Shown piece by piece: positions 5,321 to 7,663 of a DNA stretch of 7,663 nt. Each line of letters begins with the position of its first letter. Within the stretch, counting starts at the first letter, position 1. The notes beneath the pieces are model-generated. The model did not search any database, was not told where the DNA came from, and worked only from the letters and a program-made list of their open reading frames with translations. A program made the position numbers and the translations under genes. The stretch comes from Bacillota bacterium. Its GTDB lineage: Bacteria; Bacillota; Clostridia; Christensenellales; SZUA-584. Where the stretch lies: NCBI GenBank assembly GCA_023436525.1, contig JAEZIW010000191.1:1-7663 (forward strand), read 5' to 3'.

Positions 5321-6959
5321 AATATTGATTTTGACAAGGATATTGCTCAAGGGCGGCGGGGGATTCACCGGCGGCCCGGAAAGCAAAAAGGGGAAAAGCC
5401 GCTGGTGGCTGATACCGCTGCTGCTGCTGTTTGCGTTCGGCAGCTTCGCCTTTTCCATTGTCTTCATGACGTTTGGTCTGTATGACTTTTTAAACCCGAT
5501 GGGCGCTGCCGATGCGATTATATCGCTCGCGTTCGGCGCGACCTCGCTCGTGGTTTTCCTGTTCGGTGTGTTTTACGTCGTGTCGGTGATGTATCATGCG
5601 GACGATGTATCGCTGCTGCTCGGTCTGCCGCTGCGGCCGTATCAGATACTCGGCGCGAAGTTCGTCACGCTGGTGGTCTACGAATATATATTTGAAGCGT
5701 TTATTCTGGTGCCCATGCTGGTGGCTTACGGTATTAAAAGCGGCGCCGGTGTGCTTTACGTGGTTTATTCCGTCATATTGTTTGCGCTGCTGCCGATTAT
5801 CGCGCTTGTGCTGGCGGCCGTGATCGTGATGCTTGTGATGCGTTTTACGCGTTTTGGCAAGAACAAACAGGTGTTCAACTTTGTCGGCGGCATTATAGCC
5901 ATCGCGGTGGCGATCGGCTTCAATATCTTCATACAAACATCGGTGAATAACATCAGCAGTGATCAGCTGCTGGCTTTTGCCACCGGGCAGTCGTCATTGT
6001 CTGCGATTATGAGCCGCATATTCCCGGGCATCGGCTTTGCGTCGGCGGCGCTGTCTCAGAGCGCGGCGCTTTCGGGGCTTTGGAACCTGCTGCTGTTTGT
6101 GCTTTGTGCGGCGGCGGCTACGGGAGTATTTTTGGGCATCGGCCAGCTGATTTACTTCCAAGGGCTCGCGGGTGTCACTGAATCGGCAGCCAAGAGAAAG
6201 AGACTCTCCAGCGAAGCGTTTGAAAAGAGCACTGTGCGCGCGTCGGTCACGAAGGCGTATGTGATGAAAGAGCTGCGGCTGCTTGTCCGCTCGCCCATCG
6301 CGTTTTTAAACTGTGTGCTGATGAATTTCATCTGGCCGGTGCTGATGCTCGTGATGCTGATGGGATCCGGGCAGCTGGAAACGCTCAAGCCTTTTATTAC
6401 GGCAATGGACAGCGGATTGCTGATCGCAATACTTGTGGGCATGGGCGCGTTTATTTCCAACGCGAATCTGATTACGAGCACTGCGATTTCACGCGAGGGC
6501 AGAACGTTTTATTTTGCCAAATTCATCCCCGTGAGCATGAGCAAGCAGCTCGATGCCAAGGCGATATCGGGTATACTGCTCTCGAGCGTGGGTTTGGTGC
6601 TGCTGGCGGTGCTCGCCGTGATAATGGGCGCGGGCATCTTGACGGCGTTGGTCGCGCTGATTCTCAGCCTCGTTGCTTCTGTCGGAGGTTCATATATGGG
6701 TCTGCTCATTGATGCTGGGCATCCCAAGCTCAATTGGATGAACGAGCAGCAGGCCATCAAGCAGAACGCAAACGGCATGCTTCAAATGCTGGTGGGTGTG
6801 ATTTTTGGTGCGGCGATCATCGTTCCCGTGGCTGTTTTCGGCATGCCTGACATCCTCGCCATCGTCTTCGTGGCGGTGCTGGTGCTGATTGTAACCGTGG
6901 TCTCAAGGCAGCGTGTGATTAAAGGCTCAGCTGCCAAGCTCGAGCAAATGGATGTTTGA
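5313..6959 (+). CDS. ABC-2-type transporter permease, 12 transmembrane helices
   Basis: A 548-residue integral membrane protein that would form the membrane channel for the ATPase just upstream. It begins with a short cytosolic segment and has about twelve hydrophobic helices in two halves (first at about 33-52, 67-93, 118-139, 146-176, 189-208; second from about 255 to 530), separated by a charged cytosolic loop near 290-315. Each half has a similar cytosolic motif: DDVSLLLGLPLRPYQILGAK (97-116) and SREGRTFYFAKFIPVSMSKQ (393-412, followed by LDAK), probable coupling helices that contact the ATPase. This suggests internal duplication, so one permease chain may serve an ATPase dimer. The size matches the large single-chain permeases of Firmicutes annotated as putative ABC exporters. 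GGAG at 5299-5302 inside the ATPase gene precedes the ATG by ten bases. No substrate can be named; export of a peptide, lipid or drug are all possible. Confidence 0.85.
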   Translation: MHKILILTRILLKGGGGFTGGPESKKGKSRWWLIPLLLLFAFGSFAFSIVFMTFGLYDFLNPMGAADAIISLAFGATSLVVFLFGVFYVVSVMYHADDVSLLLGLPLRPYQILGAKFVTLVVYEYIFEAFILVPMLVAYGIKSGAGVLYVVYSVILFALLPIIALVLAAVIVMLVMRFTRFGKNKQVFNFVGGIIAIAVAIGFNIFIQTSVNNISSDQLLAFATGQSSLSAIMSRIFPGIGFASAALSQSAALSGLWNLLLFVLCAAAATGVFLGIGQLIYFQGLAGVTESAAKRKRLSSEAFEKSTVRASVTKAYVMKELRLLVRSPIAFLNCVLMNFIWPVLMLVMLMGSGQLETLKPFITAMDSGLLIAILVGMGAFISNANLITSTAISREGRTFYFAKFIPVSMSKQLDAKAISGILLSSVGLVLLAVLAVIMGAGILTALVALILSLVASVGGSYMGLLIDAGHPKLNWMNEQQAIKQNANGMLQMLVGVIFGAAIIVPVAVFGMPDILAIVFVAVLVLIVTVVSRQRVIKGSAAKLEQMDV

Positions 6960-7023
6960 TTTTCCAGCGATGGTGTGATATTGTCGGTGTATTATTAATA
7001 TTTTAAATAAAGGAGTGGAGACT

Positions 7024-7575
7024 ATGGTATTAGCAATAATCGGCGGCATCGTGCTGATTCTCATCATATGGATTATCGCCTCGTATAACGGCTTTGTGAA
7101 GCTGAAAAACAGCATTGAGGAAGCGTTTTCCACGATGGATGTTTACCTCAAAAAGCGCTACGACCTGATACCGAACCTTGTGGAAACGGTGAAGGGCTAC
7201 GCGAGCCACGAAAAGGAAACGCTCGAACGCGTGATTGCGGCGCGCAACATGGCCGCTTCCGCCACCACGATGGAAGGGCGAATTGAGGGAGAAAACCAGC
7301 TGCAGGGCGTGCTGAAAAGCCTGTTCGCGCTGGCCGAAGCTTATCCGGATCTCAAAGCGAATACGAACTTCCTTGAGCTGCAGGGCGAGCTGAGGCGTAT
7401 GGAAGAGGAAATCGCGAATGCAAGAAAATACTACAACGCGGTGGTGAAGACATACAACACCAAGCGGGAGATGTTCCCGAGCTCCATCATTGCGGGGTTG
7501 TTCCACTTTGATAAGAAACCCCTGTTTGAGGTTAATAGCGAGCAGGAGAGAGAAAACGTCAAGGTTCAGTTCTAA
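7024..7575 (+). CDS. lemA: LemA family protein
   Basis: A 183-residue protein with one N-terminal membrane helix (about residues 2-20) followed by a helical LemA domain. Recognisable family blocks: YNGFVKLKNSIEEAFSTMDV (21-40), KKRYDLIPNLVETVKGYA (43-60), then SHEKETLERVIAARN (61-75), EAYPDLKANTNFLELQGEL (105-123), then ARKYYNAVVKTYN (133-145), and FPSSIIAG before a C-terminal FDKKPLFEV. Length matches the usual 180-200 residues. Function is poorly known; LemA proteins are membrane-associated and often sit near TPM-domain or protease genes. Here a terminator follows closely, so it is likely transcribed alone. The start chosen is the ATG at 7024, eight bases after AAAGGAG (7009-7015); a GTG at 7015 in the same frame would overlap that ribosome binding site and is rejected. 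The 64-base gap after the permease has no clear terminator and only AT-rich, weak promoter-like sequence. Confidence 0.92.
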   Translation: MVLAIIGGIVLILIIWIIASYNGFVKLKNSIEEAFSTMDVYLKKRYDLIPNLVETVKGYASHEKETLERVIAARNMAASATTMEGRIEGENQLQGVLKSLFALAEAYPDLKANTNFLELQGELRRMEEEIANARKYYNAVVKTYNTKREMFPSSIIAGLFHFDKKPLFEVNSEQERENVKVQF

Positions 7576-7590
7576 ACGTTACGTTTGCAG

Positions 7591-7622
7591 CGGGCGCATA
7601 CCAAATGGGTTTGCGCCCGTTT
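7591..7622 (+). terminator. Hairpin terminator after the LemA gene
   Basis: CGGGCGCA (7591-7598) pairs perfectly with TGCGCCCG (7612-7619). An inner ACC/GGT stem (7600-7602 with 7608-7610) follows a single T-T mismatch. Only TTT follows directly, with a further five T from 7628, so the U-tract is imperfect. It lies 16 bases after the LemA stop codon. The remaining 40 bases to the window edge show no gene. Confidence 0.65.
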
Positions 7623-7663
7623 CCATGTTTTTAACAGGCACCCAAGGCGTACCGCGTCAACAG

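Noticed and set aside
7015..7023. Upstream GTG start extending the LemA protein by three residues.
   Set aside because: The GTG overlaps the AAAGGAG ribosome binding site, which is well spaced (eight bases) for the ATG at 7024.
7574..7586. AAACGT-T-ACGTTT inverted repeat just after the LemA stop codon.
   Set aside because: The loop is one base, too tight for a hairpin, and it is short. The larger hairpin at 7591-7619 explains termination.

Overview
The window looks like chromosomal DNA of a Gram-positive anaerobe of the class Clostridia. It has moderate GC, strong AGGAGG-type ribosome binding sites, near-consensus sigma-A promoters, a two-OB-fold SSB-like protein of the clostridial type and a PdaB-like NodB-fold protein. 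This assignment is inferred from the protein families; no rRNA or other marker is present. I see no insertion sequence, phage gene, CRISPR array, tRNA or rRNA.

Layout. At the left edge the 5' part of a methylglyoxal synthase gene (mgsA) runs leftward out of the window from a very good promoter. Every other gene reads rightward. Bases 383-1776 hold a membrane-anchored polysaccharide-deacetylase-family protein followed 20 bp later by a tandem OB-fold, SSB-like protein. Bases 1831-4441 form a second unit: an extended -10 promoter, a COG2509-type FAD-dependent dehydrogenase, a membrane diguanylate cyclase (GGDEF) 40 bp downstream, and an intrinsic terminator. Bases 4462-6959 form a third unit: two candidate promoters in tandem, an ABC-transporter ATPase, and its 12-helix permease, which overlaps the ATPase by 8 bp. 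Bases 7024-7575 encode a LemA-family protein, closed by a hairpin terminator.

How the genes work together. The ATPase and permease clearly form one transporter. The oxidoreductase and the cyclase are probably co-transcribed, but a functional link is only a hypothesis. The other genes look like ordinary, loosely related housekeeping or envelope genes.

Points worth a second look: (1) the control region of the ABC operon, with a 19-bp-spacer promoter carrying an ACCTT/AAGGT dyad (MerR-family architecture), followed by a second promoter whose -35 box lies inside a near-perfect inverted repeat; (2) loss of the motif-5 histidine in the deacetylase-family protein; (3) a four-cysteine cluster in the FAD dehydrogenase; (4) the SSB-like protein lacking the acidic SSB tail. 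I found nothing that I could defend as a wholly new multi-gene system.
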